Source: Thermoanaerobacter sp. (GTDB taxonomy: Bacteria > Bacillota > Thermoanaerobacteria > Thermoanaerobacterales > Thermoanaerobacteraceae). From it: a DNA stretch of 64,000 nucleotides. Position numbers and translations under genes: made by a program. Positions within the stretch are counted from its first letter, which is position 1. The number at the start of each line of letters is the position of its first letter. Shown in pieces: positions 37,641 through 46,831 of the stretch. The notes beneath the pieces were generated by a model. The model was not told where the DNA came from and made no database searches. It worked only from the letters and a program-made list of their open reading frames with translations. The stretch spans positions 1-64,000 of the forward strand of contig JADBKJ010000008.1 in NCBI GenBank assembly GCA_014896455.1. Direction: 5' to 3'.

Positions 37641-38018
37641 TTGGTGTACCTGTTTGGTTCACAAAAAGAGAATGCATTGAAATTATTGCAGGGGGAGAAA
37701 GTAATCATAGATGACCCTTTGGCAGACATTGATGTGGGCGTGGTTTTTTTGGAGGATATAGAAAAAATAGAAAAGCGTTATTTGATTTATGCGGATATTT
37801 ACAATGAGCTAGAAGACCTCTTTAAACCTTATAAATTGGACTTGGTATTTCTTCAAGAAAATCATTCCATATTCCAGCTAGAAGCCTTGAAAGGGATATG
37901 CGTATATTTCTACTCTGAAGAGTTTAAAGATAGTTATGAAATGCAGATTCTAAGAAGAGCAGCAGACTTCAAATATATGTACGATAAATATATTGAAGAA
38001 GTGCTAGAAAAATATTAA
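37641..38018 (+). CDS. MNT-type nucleotidyltransferase, N-terminally short (antitoxin-like)
   Basis: 125 residues in the frame. The MNT nucleotidyltransferase GS motif appears at once (MVYLFGSQKENA), and the metal-binding DPLADIDVGV comes after an insert of about a dozen residues longer than usual. The typical N-terminal helix of 20-25 residues is missing. The TTG start has no ribosome site and sits two bases behind the hutI stop. The gene may be truncated by the event that placed it here, or translated by coupling. With the HEPN gene downstream it forms a MntA/HepT-like toxin-antitoxin pair, in which MntA AMPylates the toxin. Confidence 0.65.
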   Translation: MVYLFGSQKENALKLLQGEKVIIDDPLADIDVGVVFLEDIEKIEKRYLIYADIYNELEDLFKPYKLDLVFLQENHSIFQLEALKGICVYFYSEEFKDSYEMQILRRAADFKYMYDKYIEEVLEKY

Positions 38019-38035
38019 AAGTTGTGGTGGGGAAT

Positions 38036-38458
38036 ATGATAAATCGCCAGTTAATTTTGGAAAGACTTATTCTTATTAGCGAGTATTTGGAGGAACTAAA
38101 AGCATTGTCTTCAATGGATAAAGCAACTTTTTTAAGTGATAAAAGAAATTCTGCGGCTGCAGAAAGTTTTTTAAGGAGAACTTTGGAGGCAATTTTCGAT
38201 ATAGGAAGGCATATATTAGCAAAGACAGGTAATATCGAATTATCAAAAGAATATAAATCAATTGCGAGAGGGTTAGGAGAATACGGATATATAGATGAGG
38301 AGTTGAGTAAAAAATTAGTGAAAATGGCGGGATATAGAAATAGAATGGTGCATCTTGACAATTTAGTGACAGATGAAGAATTATATGAGATCATTACATC
38401 TAACCTTAATGATATTGAAGAATTTGTAAAAGAGATAAAGAACAAAGTGCTATCATAA
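38036..38458 (+). CDS. HEPN domain protein, HepT/DUF86-like (toxin-like)
   Basis: 140 residues with the DUF86/HEPN layout (ILERLILISEYLEELKALSS, ESFLRRTLEAIFDIGRHILA). The nuclease motif is RNRMVH near residue 104, equal to the Rx4H core of HepT RNases. The Tyr two residues after the His, target of AMPylation in HepT, is Asp here (HLD). ATG 38036 has GGTGGGG close before it. A terminator follows. It presumably works with the nucleotidyltransferase gene upstream. Confidence 0.75.
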   Translation: MINRQLILERLILISEYLEELKALSSMDKATFLSDKRNSAAAESFLRRTLEAIFDIGRHILAKTGNIELSKEYKSIARGLGEYGYIDEELSKKLVKMAGYRNRMVHLDNLVTDEELYEIITSNLNDIEEFVKEIKNKVLS

Positions 38459-38467
38459 TAGCGTAAA

Positions 38468-38517
38468 AAAGAAGGTGCCATTTGTAGACAAAGATTTTAC
38501 ATATGGCACCTTCTTTA
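38468..38517 (+). terminator. Rho-independent terminator
   Basis: AAGAAGGTGCCAT pairs with ATGGCACCTTCTT across a loop; TTTATTAAATTT follows. Confidence 0.85.
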
Positions 38518-38542
38518 TTAAATTTAATTTCTTGTTCATTAA

Positions 38543-38875
38543 ATTTTAATAAACAAAAAATTAGTTGATGAGGCTATCAAACTAATACAAGAAAATTATA
38601 GTGATTTAAATATTTCTTTAAATAGCATTGCTGAAAAATTATATATAACCCCAAACTATTTAAGTACTTTATTTAAAAGTGAAATGGGTATCACATTTTC
38701 AGATTATTTAACAGCTTACAGGATTGAAAAAGCAAAGGAACTTTTAAAAGATGTAAAGGTTAAAATTTACGAAGTAGCCGAAGCAGTTGGATATACTGAT
38801 CAACATTATTTTAGCAAAGTTTTTAAAAAAATAACGGGTTTTACTCCAAAAGAGTATAGAGAAAAAATATTGTAA
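38543..38875 (+). pseudogene. AraC-type response regulator, C-terminal fragment
   Basis: The open frame begins without a start codon and encodes the two helix-turn-helix units of AraC/YesN regulators: KLVDEAIKLIQENYSDLNIS, SIAEKLYITPNYLSTLFK, IYEVAEAVGYTDQHYFSKV, KITGFTPKEYREKI. The receiver and linker parts are absent. An internal ATG at 38684 would give only 63 residues lacking the first helix-turn-helix, so it is probably dead. Confidence 0.8.
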
Positions 38876-38966
38876 CAATTTTTTATGTTGTATTACAAAA
38901 ATTATATCTCATTGGTATAATAGGTGGTGAGGAAAAATATATACACAGAAAAAGGAGATGGTTTTT

Positions 38967-39608
38967 ATGTTGATCAATGATTCTTTAAAGGAGTACATTG
39001 AAAAGGTAGCTTCTGCTTCTCCAACACCTGGAGGAGGAAGCGTATCAGCAGCAGCGGCAAGCCTTGGAGTCGCGCTTTCTACCATGGTGTACAACCTCAC
39101 AATTGGAAGAAAATTTTATGAGGAATATACTGATGATATCAAAGAAGAGATTCAACAAGGGCTTAGTATATGTAATCGACTTCTTACAGAATATGTAAAG
39201 CTTATTGATGAAGACACTGTAGCTTATGACGAAGTGATGAAGGCCCTTAAAATGCCAAAAGATACTGAAGAAAATAGAAAAATAAGGAACGAAGCGCTTC
39301 AAAAAGCTTATATTAACGCTATGAATGTTCCTCTAAAACTTGCGAGATTATGTGGAGAGGCATTTACCCCGACGATGTTGATTGCGGAATACGGGAATCC
39401 TAATGCCATATCTGATGCGGCAGTTGGAGCTATTCTACTATATGCAGCTATAGAAGGAGCTGTTTTAAATGTTAAGGTGAATTTGCCTTATATTAAGGAT
39501 AAAGAACTGGCAGAAAAAGCGCGGATAGAATGCGATGAAATTTTAAATAAATACAAGGAAGTAAGAGATGAAGTTGTAAATAAAGTATTAAATAAAATTT
39601 CAGTGTAA
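38967..39608 (+). CDS. fchA: Methenyltetrahydrofolate cyclohydrolase/formimidoyl-THF cyclodeaminase
   Basis: 213 residues of the FTCD_C (FchA) all-helical family: ASPTPGGGSVSAAAASLGVA is the signature N-terminus. It releases ammonia from formimino-THF, or cyclises methenyl-THF, completing the C1 transfer begun by the formimidoyltransferase. ATG 38967 has AAAGGAG at correct distance; the ATG at 38958 touches the ribosome site. It was presumably contiguous with the hut genes before the insertions between. Confidence 0.9.
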   Translation: MLINDSLKEYIEKVASASPTPGGGSVSAAAASLGVALSTMVYNLTIGRKFYEEYTDDIKEEIQQGLSICNRLLTEYVKLIDEDTVAYDEVMKALKMPKDTEENRKIRNEALQKAYINAMNVPLKLARLCGEAFTPTMLIAEYGNPNAISDAAVGAILLYAAIEGAVLNVKVNLPYIKDKELAEKARIECDEILNKYKEVRDEVVNKVLNKISV

Positions 39609-39707
39609 TAGTAAAATAAAAAATATAATTGTGAAAGATACATAAAGAAAAACGGAGGTTTTTAGAGAAATTGTATGCCTTTTAAATAAAACTGATGAAT
39701 TTAGGAG

Positions 39708-39790
39708 TTGTACATGACCTTTGATAAAGTTATAATGATGTTAGATGTCAGACAAGCTTATATGTTTACCGAGTGCAAAATCGGTAAACG
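39708..39790 (+). promoter_or_regulatory. Promoter, operator-like site and leader hairpin of the nucleoside operon
   Basis: TTGTAC (39708), 17 bases, TATAAT (39731) form a promoter. TGTTAGATGTCAGACA at 39739-39754 has outer TGT/ACA and inner GA/TC symmetry and overlaps the expected start of transcription; it could be bound by the GntR regulator at 44450. A 9-base perfect stem GTTTACCGA/TCGGTAAAC (39764-39789) follows in the leader. Confidence 0.6.
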
Positions 39791-39820
39791 GTAACAAAAT
39801 TTTTTGTAGGAGGTTATATA

Positions 39821-40879
39821 ATGAAAAGGTGGCGTGTTGTTTTAGCATCCTTGTTAATTGTAGTGTTATCAGTTTCAGTGCTTTTGTCAGGATGCTCTTC
39901 AAAGACAAAGCAAGAAAGCACACAACCTCAAACTACTACACAAGAAGCTAAAAACAAAGATTTTAAAGTAGGGTTAGTTACAGACGTTGGTGGAATCAAT
40001 GACCGTAGCTTCAACCAAATGGCTTATGAAGGATTGCAAAGAGCTGCGAAAGAATTGGGTGTTACAGTAAATGTAATTCAGTCAAAACAAATGACAGATT
40101 ACGTGCCAAACTTGACAAATTTTGCACAGCAAGGGTATGACTTGGTTATCTCAGTTGGCTTTATGATGCACGATGCTACAGAAGAGGTATCGCAGAAATT
40201 CCCCGATACGAAGTTCTTAATCATAGATTCTGAAATTACTGATAGACCAAACGTTGCTTCTGCTATGTTTAAAGAACAGGAAGTTGGTTATTTAGCAGGT
40301 GCGTTAGCAGGGTTAGTTGAAAAAGAAAAAGTTGGAAAAGTAAAAGGGACAAACATAATAGGTGCAGTTGGCGGAATGCAAATACCTCCTGTTGATCGTT
40401 TTATTGCAGGTTATCAACAGGGTGCAAAAGCAGTTAATCCTGATATAAAGATTCTCATCAATTATACCAACAACTTTAATGACCCAGCTTCAGGAAAACA
40501 AATGGCTTTAACACAAATAAGCCAGGGAGCAGAAATCGTATTCCAAGTTGCTGGAGGAACTGGTGAAGGAGTAGTTAAAGCAGCTCAAGAGAAAAATCTG
40601 TACGCAATTGGTGTTGATGCGGATCAAAGCTACTTAGCTCCTGACAATGTTTTAACTTCTGCAGTTAAAAGAGTGGACGTTGCAGTTTACGATGTAATAA
40701 AAGATGCCTTGAATGGCAACTTTAAGAGCGGGATAATGTACTTTGACTTGAAAAATAATGGTGTAGGATTGGGTAAGATTAACAAAGATGTGCCACAATC
40801 TATAATAGACCAGGTCAATCAATTAGCAAAAGACATTATAGATGGCAAGATTCAGGTTTCAGATAAAATATCAAAGTAA
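39821..40879 (+). CDS. BMP family nucleoside-binding lipoprotein
   Basis: 352 residues. Lipoprotein signal with LLSGC, then the PnrA/Med (BMP) fold: VGLVTDVGGINDRSFNQMAY, then EGLQRAAKELG, and GADIVF-type and IGVDADQSYLAPD motifs. BMP proteins such as PnrA and NupN bind purine nucleosides outside the cell. It is the first gene of an operon with ABC genes and salvage enzymes, and a terminator-like hairpin after it would make it the most abundant product. Confidence 0.93.
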   Translation: MKRWRVVLASLLIVVLSVSVLLSGCSSKTKQESTQPQTTTQEAKNKDFKVGLVTDVGGINDRSFNQMAYEGLQRAAKELGVTVNVIQSKQMTDYVPNLTNFAQQGYDLVISVGFMMHDATEEVSQKFPDTKFLIIDSEITDRPNVASAMFKEQEVGYLAGALAGLVEKEKVGKVKGTNIIGAVGGMQIPPVDRFIAGYQQGAKAVNPDIKILINYTNNFNDPASGKQMALTQISQGAEIVFQVAGGTGEGVVKAAQEKNLYAIGVDADQSYLAPDNVLTSAVKRVDVAVYDVIKDALNGNFKSGIMYFDLKNNGVGLGKINKDVPQSIIDQVNQLAKDIIDGKIQVSDKISK

Positions 40880-40890
40880 AGTATAAAAAT

Positions 40891-40920
40891 CGGGGGCTCG
40901 TGCTTTGAGCCCCCTTTTGG
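40891..40920 (+). terminator. Internal attenuating terminator
   Basis: GGGGGCTC and GAGCCCCC flank GTGCTTT, followed by TTTT. Located between the binding protein and the ATPase gene, it probably lowers transcription of the downstream part. Confidence 0.75.
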
Positions 40921-40932
40921 AGGTAGAGGTAG

Positions 40933-42462
40933 ATGAGCGCTATTCTTGAAGTAAGAAATATAACAAAGAGATTTCCCAAAGTTGTAGCGAATGACAATGT
41001 GAATCTCACAGTTGAAAGAGGAGAAATCCATGCAATACTCGGAGAAAATGGTGCAGGAAAATCAACTCTTATGAATATCATATATGGGCTTTATAAACCG
41101 GACTCAGGACAACTCATTTTTGACGGAGAAGAGCTTAATATAAGCGGGCCTCATGAAGCGATTGAAAAAGGAATAGGAATGGTGCACCAGCACTTTATGC
41201 TCATTCCGGTTTTCACTGTTGCAGAAAACATCGTATTAGGTGCTGAGCCTAAAGGGATAACTTATGATAGAAAAAAAGCTAATGATCTTATAAGGGAGAT
41301 ATCCCAAAGGTATCATTTAGAAATAGACCCTGATGCAAAAGTAAAAGACCTTTCTGTCGGATTACAGCAGAGGGTAGAAATTTTAAAAGCCTTTTACAGG
41401 AAAGCAAAACTTCTTATACTCGACGAGCCGACAGCAATGCTTACTCCACAGGAGACGCAGAAATTGTTTGAAATAATGAGAGAACTTGTTAAACAAGGTA
41501 TGTCAATAATATTTATAAGTCACAAATTAGAAGAAGTATTACAGATTTCTGATAGAGTTACTGTTATGAGAAGAGGTAAAGCTGTTGGGACTTTAAAAAC
41601 AAAAGAGACAAATGAACAAGAATTAGCAAATCTAATGGTGGGTAGGGAAGTAGTACTGAGAATAGAAAAAAGCGAGTATAAACCTGGGGACGTTGTCTTA
41701 AGTGTTGAGAATTTGACTGTAGTAGATCAACAGAATGTGACACGGGTTAAAGATGTAAGCTTTGAAATTAGAGAAGGAGAAATATTTGGACTTGCCGGAA
41801 TTGATGGGAATGGGCAGTTGGAGCTAGTAGAAGCGATAATGGGATTAAGGCCTAAAAAATCAGGAAGTGTGTTCTTTTACGGCAAAGATGTAACCAATTT
41901 TTCTACAAGGCAGCTCTACAGGGAAGGGATTTCCTATATCCCGCAGGATAGGCAGGCAGATGGACTTGTCCTAGATTTTACGATTGCAGAAAATTTGATC
42001 TTAAGAGAGTATAAGGAACCTACTTACTCTCGCAGTGGAGTCATTCAATATAAAAAGGTGTATGAAAATGCTGAAAAGAAAGTGAAAGAGTTTGACGTAA
42101 GGCCTCCTGAATATATGCTAAAGGCTCGCAATTTGTCAGGAGGTAATCAGCAAAAGGTGATATTAGCAAGAGAAGTAGGATATAATCCCAAACTTTTGAT
42201 TGCTGTGCAGCCTACAAGAGGTATGGATGTAGGAGCAATAGAGTATATTCACAGAAGGATATTAGAATTAAGAGATAAAGGGGCAGCTATATTTTTAGTG
42301 TCTTTGGAGCTAGAAGAGATAATGTCTCTATCTGACAGAATTGGAGTTATATATAATGGCCAACTTATGGATATTTTGGACGGCAAGACCGCAATAAGAG
42401 AGCAAATAGGAATGCTTATGGCTGGTTCCCGATTTGATAAGACGACATTGGAGGCGAGATAA
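40933..42462 (+). CDS. Nucleoside ABC transporter, ATP-binding protein
   Basis: 509 residues with two ABC domains in tandem, as in NupO/YufO and RbsA. The first has Walker A GENGAGKST, signature LSVGLQQRVE and LLILDEPTAML; the second has a degenerate Walker A (GIDGNGQLE) and LSGGNQQKV. Its stop overlaps the ATG of the next permease by one base (ATAATG). It powers uptake of the nucleosides bound by the BMP lipoprotein. Confidence 0.93.
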   Translation: MSAILEVRNITKRFPKVVANDNVNLTVERGEIHAILGENGAGKSTLMNIIYGLYKPDSGQLIFDGEELNISGPHEAIEKGIGMVHQHFMLIPVFTVAENIVLGAEPKGITYDRKKANDLIREISQRYHLEIDPDAKVKDLSVGLQQRVEILKAFYRKAKLLILDEPTAMLTPQETQKLFEIMRELVKQGMSIIFISHKLEEVLQISDRVTVMRRGKAVGTLKTKETNEQELANLMVGREVVLRIEKSEYKPGDVVLSVENLTVVDQQNVTRVKDVSFEIREGEIFGLAGIDGNGQLELVEAIMGLRPKKSGSVFFYGKDVTNFSTRQLYREGISYIPQDRQADGLVLDFTIAENLILREYKEPTYSRSGVIQYKKVYENAEKKVKEFDVRPPEYMLKARNLSGGNQQKVILAREVGYNPKLLIAVQPTRGMDVGAIEYIHRRILELRDKGAAIFLVSLELEEIMSLSDRIGVIYNGQLMDILDGKTAIREQIGMLMAGSRFDKTTLEAR

Positions 42463-43520
42463 TGAAGAATATTTTAAAAGAACTTTATATACCAGTTGTA
42501 GCTGTGCTTATAGCAATAATAGTTGGTTCTATTATAATGCTTATTACAGGATTTAATCCTATAACAGCTTATATATCTTTATTTATAGGTGCTTTTGGCT
42601 CAGTCAATAATATTGCAAATACTCTCGCAAATGCTGTGCCACTCATTTTAACAGGACTGGGCGTAGCCATTTCCTTTAAAGCTGGACTTTTCAATATAGG
42701 TGCAGAAGGACAGTATTGGATAGGTGCAATAGTAGGTGTATGGATTGGCTATAGTTTTACTGGATTGCCATGGTATATTCATATACCTTTTGCACTTATA
42801 GCTGCGATGGTAGCAGGAGGACTTTGGGCAGGACTCATTCCAGGACTTGCGAAAGCCTATACTGGTGCTAATGAAGTCATAACTACTATGATGATGAGCT
42901 ATATTGCTATATATTTTAGCCACTTTTTATTGGAATTTGGACCCATGATGGATAAAAGTGGGACAATTCCCCAATCACCTGTAATTAAGGAAAGTGCAGT
43001 AATACCATTTTTGATTAAAAACACTCAACTTTCTTATGGAATTTTTATTGCTCTTGCTGCTGCAATTTTTGTATATTGGCTTATGTTTAAAACAACATGG
43101 GGATTTGAAATGAGAGCAGTAGGATATAATCAAAGAGCAGCAAAATACGCAGGGATGAATGTGCCTTTGAATATGGTCTTTTCATTAGGACTAAGTGGTG
43201 CCTTTGCAGGACTTGCAGGTGCTGTTCAGATGTTAGGAGTCCAGCATAGACTTTATGACAGCTTTACTTCTGGCTATGGTTATACAGCTATAGTGGTGGC
43301 TTTGCTTGCTAATAATCATCCTATAGGAGTTATATTTGCGGCAATTCTGTTTGCAGCATTAGGTACAGGTTCTCAATACATGCAGCTTAATGCTCAAGTT
43401 CCTGGTCAGATGGCAGATGTTATAACAGGTTTGATAGTATTTTTCGTAGCGGCTCACAGAATAGCCGAGGTAATAAAAGACCTGCTAGCCAGGAGGCAAA
43501 AGAAGGAGGTAAAAGCATGA
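42462..43520 (+). CDS. Nucleoside ABC transporter permease (NupP-like)
   Basis: 352 residues with about eight or nine helices and the BPD_transp_2 pattern (AISFKAGLFNIGAEGQYWIG; GANEVITTMMMSYIAIY). It is part of the guanosine-type NupNOPQ family. Overlaps the next gene by four bases (ATGA). Confidence 0.92.
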   Translation: MKNILKELYIPVVAVLIAIIVGSIIMLITGFNPITAYISLFIGAFGSVNNIANTLANAVPLILTGLGVAISFKAGLFNIGAEGQYWIGAIVGVWIGYSFTGLPWYIHIPFALIAAMVAGGLWAGLIPGLAKAYTGANEVITTMMMSYIAIYFSHFLLEFGPMMDKSGTIPQSPVIKESAVIPFLIKNTQLSYGIFIALAAAIFVYWLMFKTTWGFEMRAVGYNQRAAKYAGMNVPLNMVFSLGLSGAFAGLAGAVQMLGVQHRLYDSFTSGYGYTAIVVALLANNHPIGVIFAAILFAALGTGSQYMQLNAQVPGQMADVITGLIVFFVAAHRIAEVIKDLLARRQKKEVKA

Positions 43521-44440
43521 AAGAAATATTTTTAAACCCACAACTTTGGGCAGCTACTTTGGCTATGGCTACACCACTGGCATTGCCTGCGTTAGGTGGT
43601 ACCTTTTCTGAAAGGTCTGGAGTTGTAAATATAGCAATGGAAGGAATTATGCTTATTGCAGCATTTTTTGCAGTTGTATTTGCTCATGCGACAGGTAGCG
43701 CTTGGTTAGGATTTTTAGGTGCTATAATAGTAGGGCTTATAGTTGCTTTGATTTTTGCGTGGGCAGCTGTAAGCTTAACAGCTAATCAAATAATTTTAGG
43801 CATGGCTATTAATATTTTTGCATCGGGCATTACAGCATACCTTTTAAACACGATGTATGGTTTTACAGGTACTCCTACTGATACTCCTATGCTACCTACT
43901 ATAGAAATTCCGGGAATTAAGAGTATACCATTTTTAGGCCAGGTTTTAAGTGGTCACAGTGTTGTAGTATATTTGATGATAATAATTTTATTTATATCAG
44001 ATTATTTTCTGTTCCACACAAATTTGGGACTAAGACTTCGAGCAGTTGGTGAAAATCCTGAGGCAGCTGAAACAGCGGGTATAAATGTCATAAAATTAAG
44101 GTATCTTGGCGTTGCTTTAAGTGGTATTCTTTCTGCAATGGGTGGCGCTTATCTGTCGATAGGCGTGTTAAATAGTTTCAATCCTGATATGACAAGTGGT
44201 AGAGGTTATATTGCATTGGCAGCAATGATTTTTGGTAAATGGACGCCATTTGGGTCTTTTGGCGCTGCACTTCTCTTTGGATTTGCAACAGCTCTCAGCA
44301 TGCAGCTTCAAAATACGGCATTTTCTAAGAATATAATTATGATGTTGCCCTATATAGTAACAATACTTGCACTTGTTGGTGTCGGGGGAAAGAGCGTAGC
44401 ACCTGCTGCAGATGGAGTACCATATACGCCAAAGAAATAA
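43517..44440 (+). CDS. Nucleoside ABC transporter permease (NupQ-like)
   Basis: 307 residues, second BPD_transp_2 permease: GTFSERSGVVNIAMEGIMLI, then NLGLRLRAVGENPEAAETAG. It pairs with the previous subunit as the heterodimeric channel. Confidence 0.92.
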   Translation: MKEIFLNPQLWAATLAMATPLALPALGGTFSERSGVVNIAMEGIMLIAAFFAVVFAHATGSAWLGFLGAIIVGLIVALIFAWAAVSLTANQIILGMAINIFASGITAYLLNTMYGFTGTPTDTPMLPTIEIPGIKSIPFLGQVLSGHSVVVYLMIIILFISDYFLFHTNLGLRLRAVGENPEAAETAGINVIKLRYLGVALSGILSAMGGAYLSIGVLNSFNPDMTSGRGYIALAAMIFGKWTPFGSFGAALLFGFATALSMQLQNTAFSKNIIMMLPYIVTILALVGVGGKSVAPAADGVPYTPKK

Positions 44441-44449
44441 GGGACTTTT

Positions 44450-45181
44450 ATGTCGATGTTGTTACCTGAGAAAAAACCGCTGTATGAGCTCGCCTTAAGG
44501 AAAATGGAAGAATTAATAAAGACAGGGCAGTGGAAGGAAGGGAGCAAGCTCCCTTCTGAATCACAGCTTGCAAAACAATTTGGCATAAGCAGAGCCACTT
44601 TAAGGGAAGCAATGAGAATTTTAGAAGATGAAGGACTTATAGTGAAACAGCAAGGGGTAGGAACTTTTGTAAGGAGAAAACCCCTTATAAAGAGTGGCTT
44701 GGAAGAGTTATTTAGTGTTACCACTTTAATTGAAAGACAGGGAATGGTGCCTGGTACAAAAGATTTTACTGTGTATAAATTGCCTGCAACTGAGAATGAA
44801 GCAAAGCATTTGAGGATAAAGCCGGGGGATATAATATACAAAGTAGAGAGAATTAGGACGGCTGACAATGTTCCTGTTGTTTACTGCATAGATAGATTGC
44901 CGGAAAGTATTGTAGGGGAATCTTTTACGGGATTTGAGCAATCTGTGTTTGCTTATCTTGAAAGTGAGCATTCTATAACAATAACTTATGCAGTTTCCAA
45001 TATAAGAGTCATAAAACATGACCATATAGTTGAGAAAAAACTTATGATGGATAAAAATGATTCAATACTTCTTTTAGAGCAAGTTCATTACGATGAAAAC
45101 AACATGCCAATCCTTTATTCTTCTAACTATTTTAACGCAGCTAAATTTGATTTCTATATTATACGCAAAAGGACATTATGA
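44450..45181 (+). CDS. GntR family regulator, HutC/UTRA type
   Basis: 243 residues. The N-terminal winged helix (SKLPSESQLAKQFGISRATL, REAMRILEDEGLIVKQQGVG) is followed by a UTRA ligand domain (residues about 85-240) with YKVERIRTADNVPVVYCIDR. Its place inside the nucleoside operon suggests it senses a nucleoside or sugar phosphate and controls the promoter at 39708. Confidence 0.9.
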   Translation: MSMLLPEKKPLYELALRKMEELIKTGQWKEGSKLPSESQLAKQFGISRATLREAMRILEDEGLIVKQQGVGTFVRRKPLIKSGLEELFSVTTLIERQGMVPGTKDFTVYKLPATENEAKHLRIKPGDIIYKVERIRTADNVPVVYCIDRLPESIVGESFTGFEQSVFAYLESEHSITITYAVSNIRVIKHDHIVEKKLMMDKNDSILLLEQVHYDENNMPILYSSNYFNAAKFDFYIIRKRTL

Positions 45182-45196
45182 AAGTAGGTGCATAAG

Positions 45197-45604
45197 ATGG
45201 AATTTAAAGATTATGAGAAGCTTATAGATTTAGCAAAAGAGGCGAGGGAAAGGGCTTATGTGCCTTATTCCCATTTTAAAGTAGGTGCTTGTGTTCTTAC
45301 TGAAAATGGCAAAATCTATCAAGGCTGCAATATTGAAAATGCTTCTTATGGTCTTACAAATTGTGCAGAAAGAACAGCTCTCTTTAATGCTTATGCAAAT
45401 GGGGAAAGGAAATTGAAGGCAATTGCTGTTGTTGCTGACACTGAAGGTCCTGTCTCTCCTTGTGGTGCTTGTAGGCAGGTAATGATGGAACTTGGTGGAG
45501 AAGACATGGTCGTGATACTCAGCAATATGAAAGGCGATTACGCTGTTGTTACTGTTAAAGACTTATTGCCAGGTGCTTTTACCTCAAAAGATTTAAGGGA
45601 ATAA
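45197..45604 (+). CDS. cdd: Cytidine deaminase
   Basis: 135 residues, the homotetrameric class. YVPYSHFKVGACVLTENG at the start, active-site NCAERTAL (Cys and catalytic Glu) and the zinc pair PCGACRQ are present. It converts cytidine to uridine, feeding the phosphorylase at the end of the operon. ATG 45197 has AGGTG 6 bases before; a GTG at 45188 is less likely. Confidence 0.95.
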   Translation: MEFKDYEKLIDLAKEARERAYVPYSHFKVGACVLTENGKIYQGCNIENASYGLTNCAERTALFNAYANGERKLKAIAVVADTEGPVSPCGACRQVMMELGGEDMVVILSNMKGDYAVVTVKDLLPGAFTSKDLRE

Positions 45605-45646
45605 TGGGGAATAATACGTACAAAAGTTCATAGAAGAGGTGGTAAA

Positions 45647-46816
45647 ATGTTCAAAAGAGTCATACTAATAGTTTTAGATAGTGTCGGAGTAGGAGAATTG
45701 CCAGACGCATATAAATTTGGAGATGAGGGTTCTAATACTTTAGGTCACGTCACAGAAAAAACAGGTATTGGACTTCCTAATATGGGGAAATTAGGTTTGG
45801 GAAATATTATACCTTTAAAAAGCGTTCCTAAAAACCCTAACGCTATTGGTGGATATGGCAAAATGGCTGAAAAATCAGCAGGCAAAGATACTACAACAGG
45901 CCATTGGGAGATAGCAGGACTCTTTATTGAGAAACCTTTCCCTATTTATCCCCATGGTTTTCCTGAGGAAATTATCAAAGAGTTTGAGAAGAGGATTGGG
46001 AGAAAAGTTTTGGGAAATAAGCCTGCTTCAGGAACTGAAATAATAAAAGAATTGGGAGAAGAACATGTAAAAACAGGATATCCTATAGTTTATACTTCTG
46101 CTGATAGCGTATTTCAAGTAGCAGCCCATGAGGATATCATACCGGTTGAAGAGCTTTATAGAATTTGTGAAATTGCCAGGGAAATACTAAAAGGAGACCA
46201 TGCGCTGGGAAGAGTCATTGCAAGGCCTTTTACCGGTACTCCAGGAAATTTTGTGAGAACAGGAAATAGGAGAGATTTTTCGTTAAAGCCTTTTGAGCCT
46301 ACTATATTAGATATGTTAAAAGAAGCTGGATATGAGGTTTTTGCTATAGGAAAGATTGAGGATATTTTTGCTGGACAAGGAATTACTGAAAAAAACCATA
46401 CGACAAACAATGATGAGGGTATTACAGCTACTATAAAAGCGATGGATGAAATTAAAAATGGCTTGATTTTTACAAATTTAGTTGATTTTGATATGTTGTA
46501 TGGCCATAGGAATGATGTTGAAGGATATGCAAAAGCTCTAACACATTTTGATAACAGGCTTCCTGAGATAATGGGAAAACTTACAAAGGAAGATTTACTA
46601 ATTATAACTGCTGACCATGGGTGTGACCCTACTACACCAAGTACTGATCATTCAAGGGAGTATGTACCACTATTAGTTTATAGTCCTTCAATGAAACATG
46701 GAGTAAATCTTGGAGTGAGAAGTACTTATTCAGACGTTGCAGCTACAATAGCCGAGATATTTAAAGTTGGAACTACAAAACATGGCACATCTTTCTTGAA
46801 GGAATTACTTTTATGA
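45647..46816 (+). CDS. deoB: Phosphopentomutase
   Basis: 389 residues, alkaline-phosphatase-like DeoB. Metal-site residues lie in [18 protein letters not shown] (N-term), DTTTGHWE, and [19 protein letters not shown] (C-term). It isomerises (deoxy)ribose 1-phosphate to the 5-phosphate, linking nucleoside breakdown to sugar metabolism. Confidence 0.96.
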   Translation: MFKRVILIVLDSVGVGELPDAYKFGDEGSNTLGHVTEKTGIGLPNMGKLGLGNIIPLKSVPKNPNAIGGYGKMAEKSAGKDTTTGHWEIAGLFIEKPFPIYPHGFPEEIIKEFEKRIGRKVLGNKPASGTEIIKELGEEHVKTGYPIVYTSADSVFQVAAHEDIIPVEELYRICEIAREILKGDHALGRVIARPFTGTPGNFVRTGNRRDFSLKPFEPTILDMLKEAGYEVFAIGKIEDIFAGQGITEKNHTTNNDEGITATIKAMDEIKNGLIFTNLVDFDMLYGHRNDVEGYAKALTHFDNRLPEIMGKLTKEDLLIITADHGCDPTTPSTDHSREYVPLLVYSPSMKHGVNLGVRSTYSDVAATIAEIFKVGTTKHGTSFLKELLL

Positions 46817-46831
46817 GTGGGGGTATAATTT

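Noticed and set aside
38684-38875. Stand-alone 63-residue AraC-type protein
   Set aside because: The conserved first helix-turn-helix lies upstream in the same frame without a start codon, so the short form is just the end of a broken gene.
40836-41081. Minus-strand and other antisense frames inside long genes
   Set aside because: They mirror the codon pattern of the real genes (Leu/Ser/Phe-rich), lack ribosome sites and family resemblance, and were left out throughout the window.
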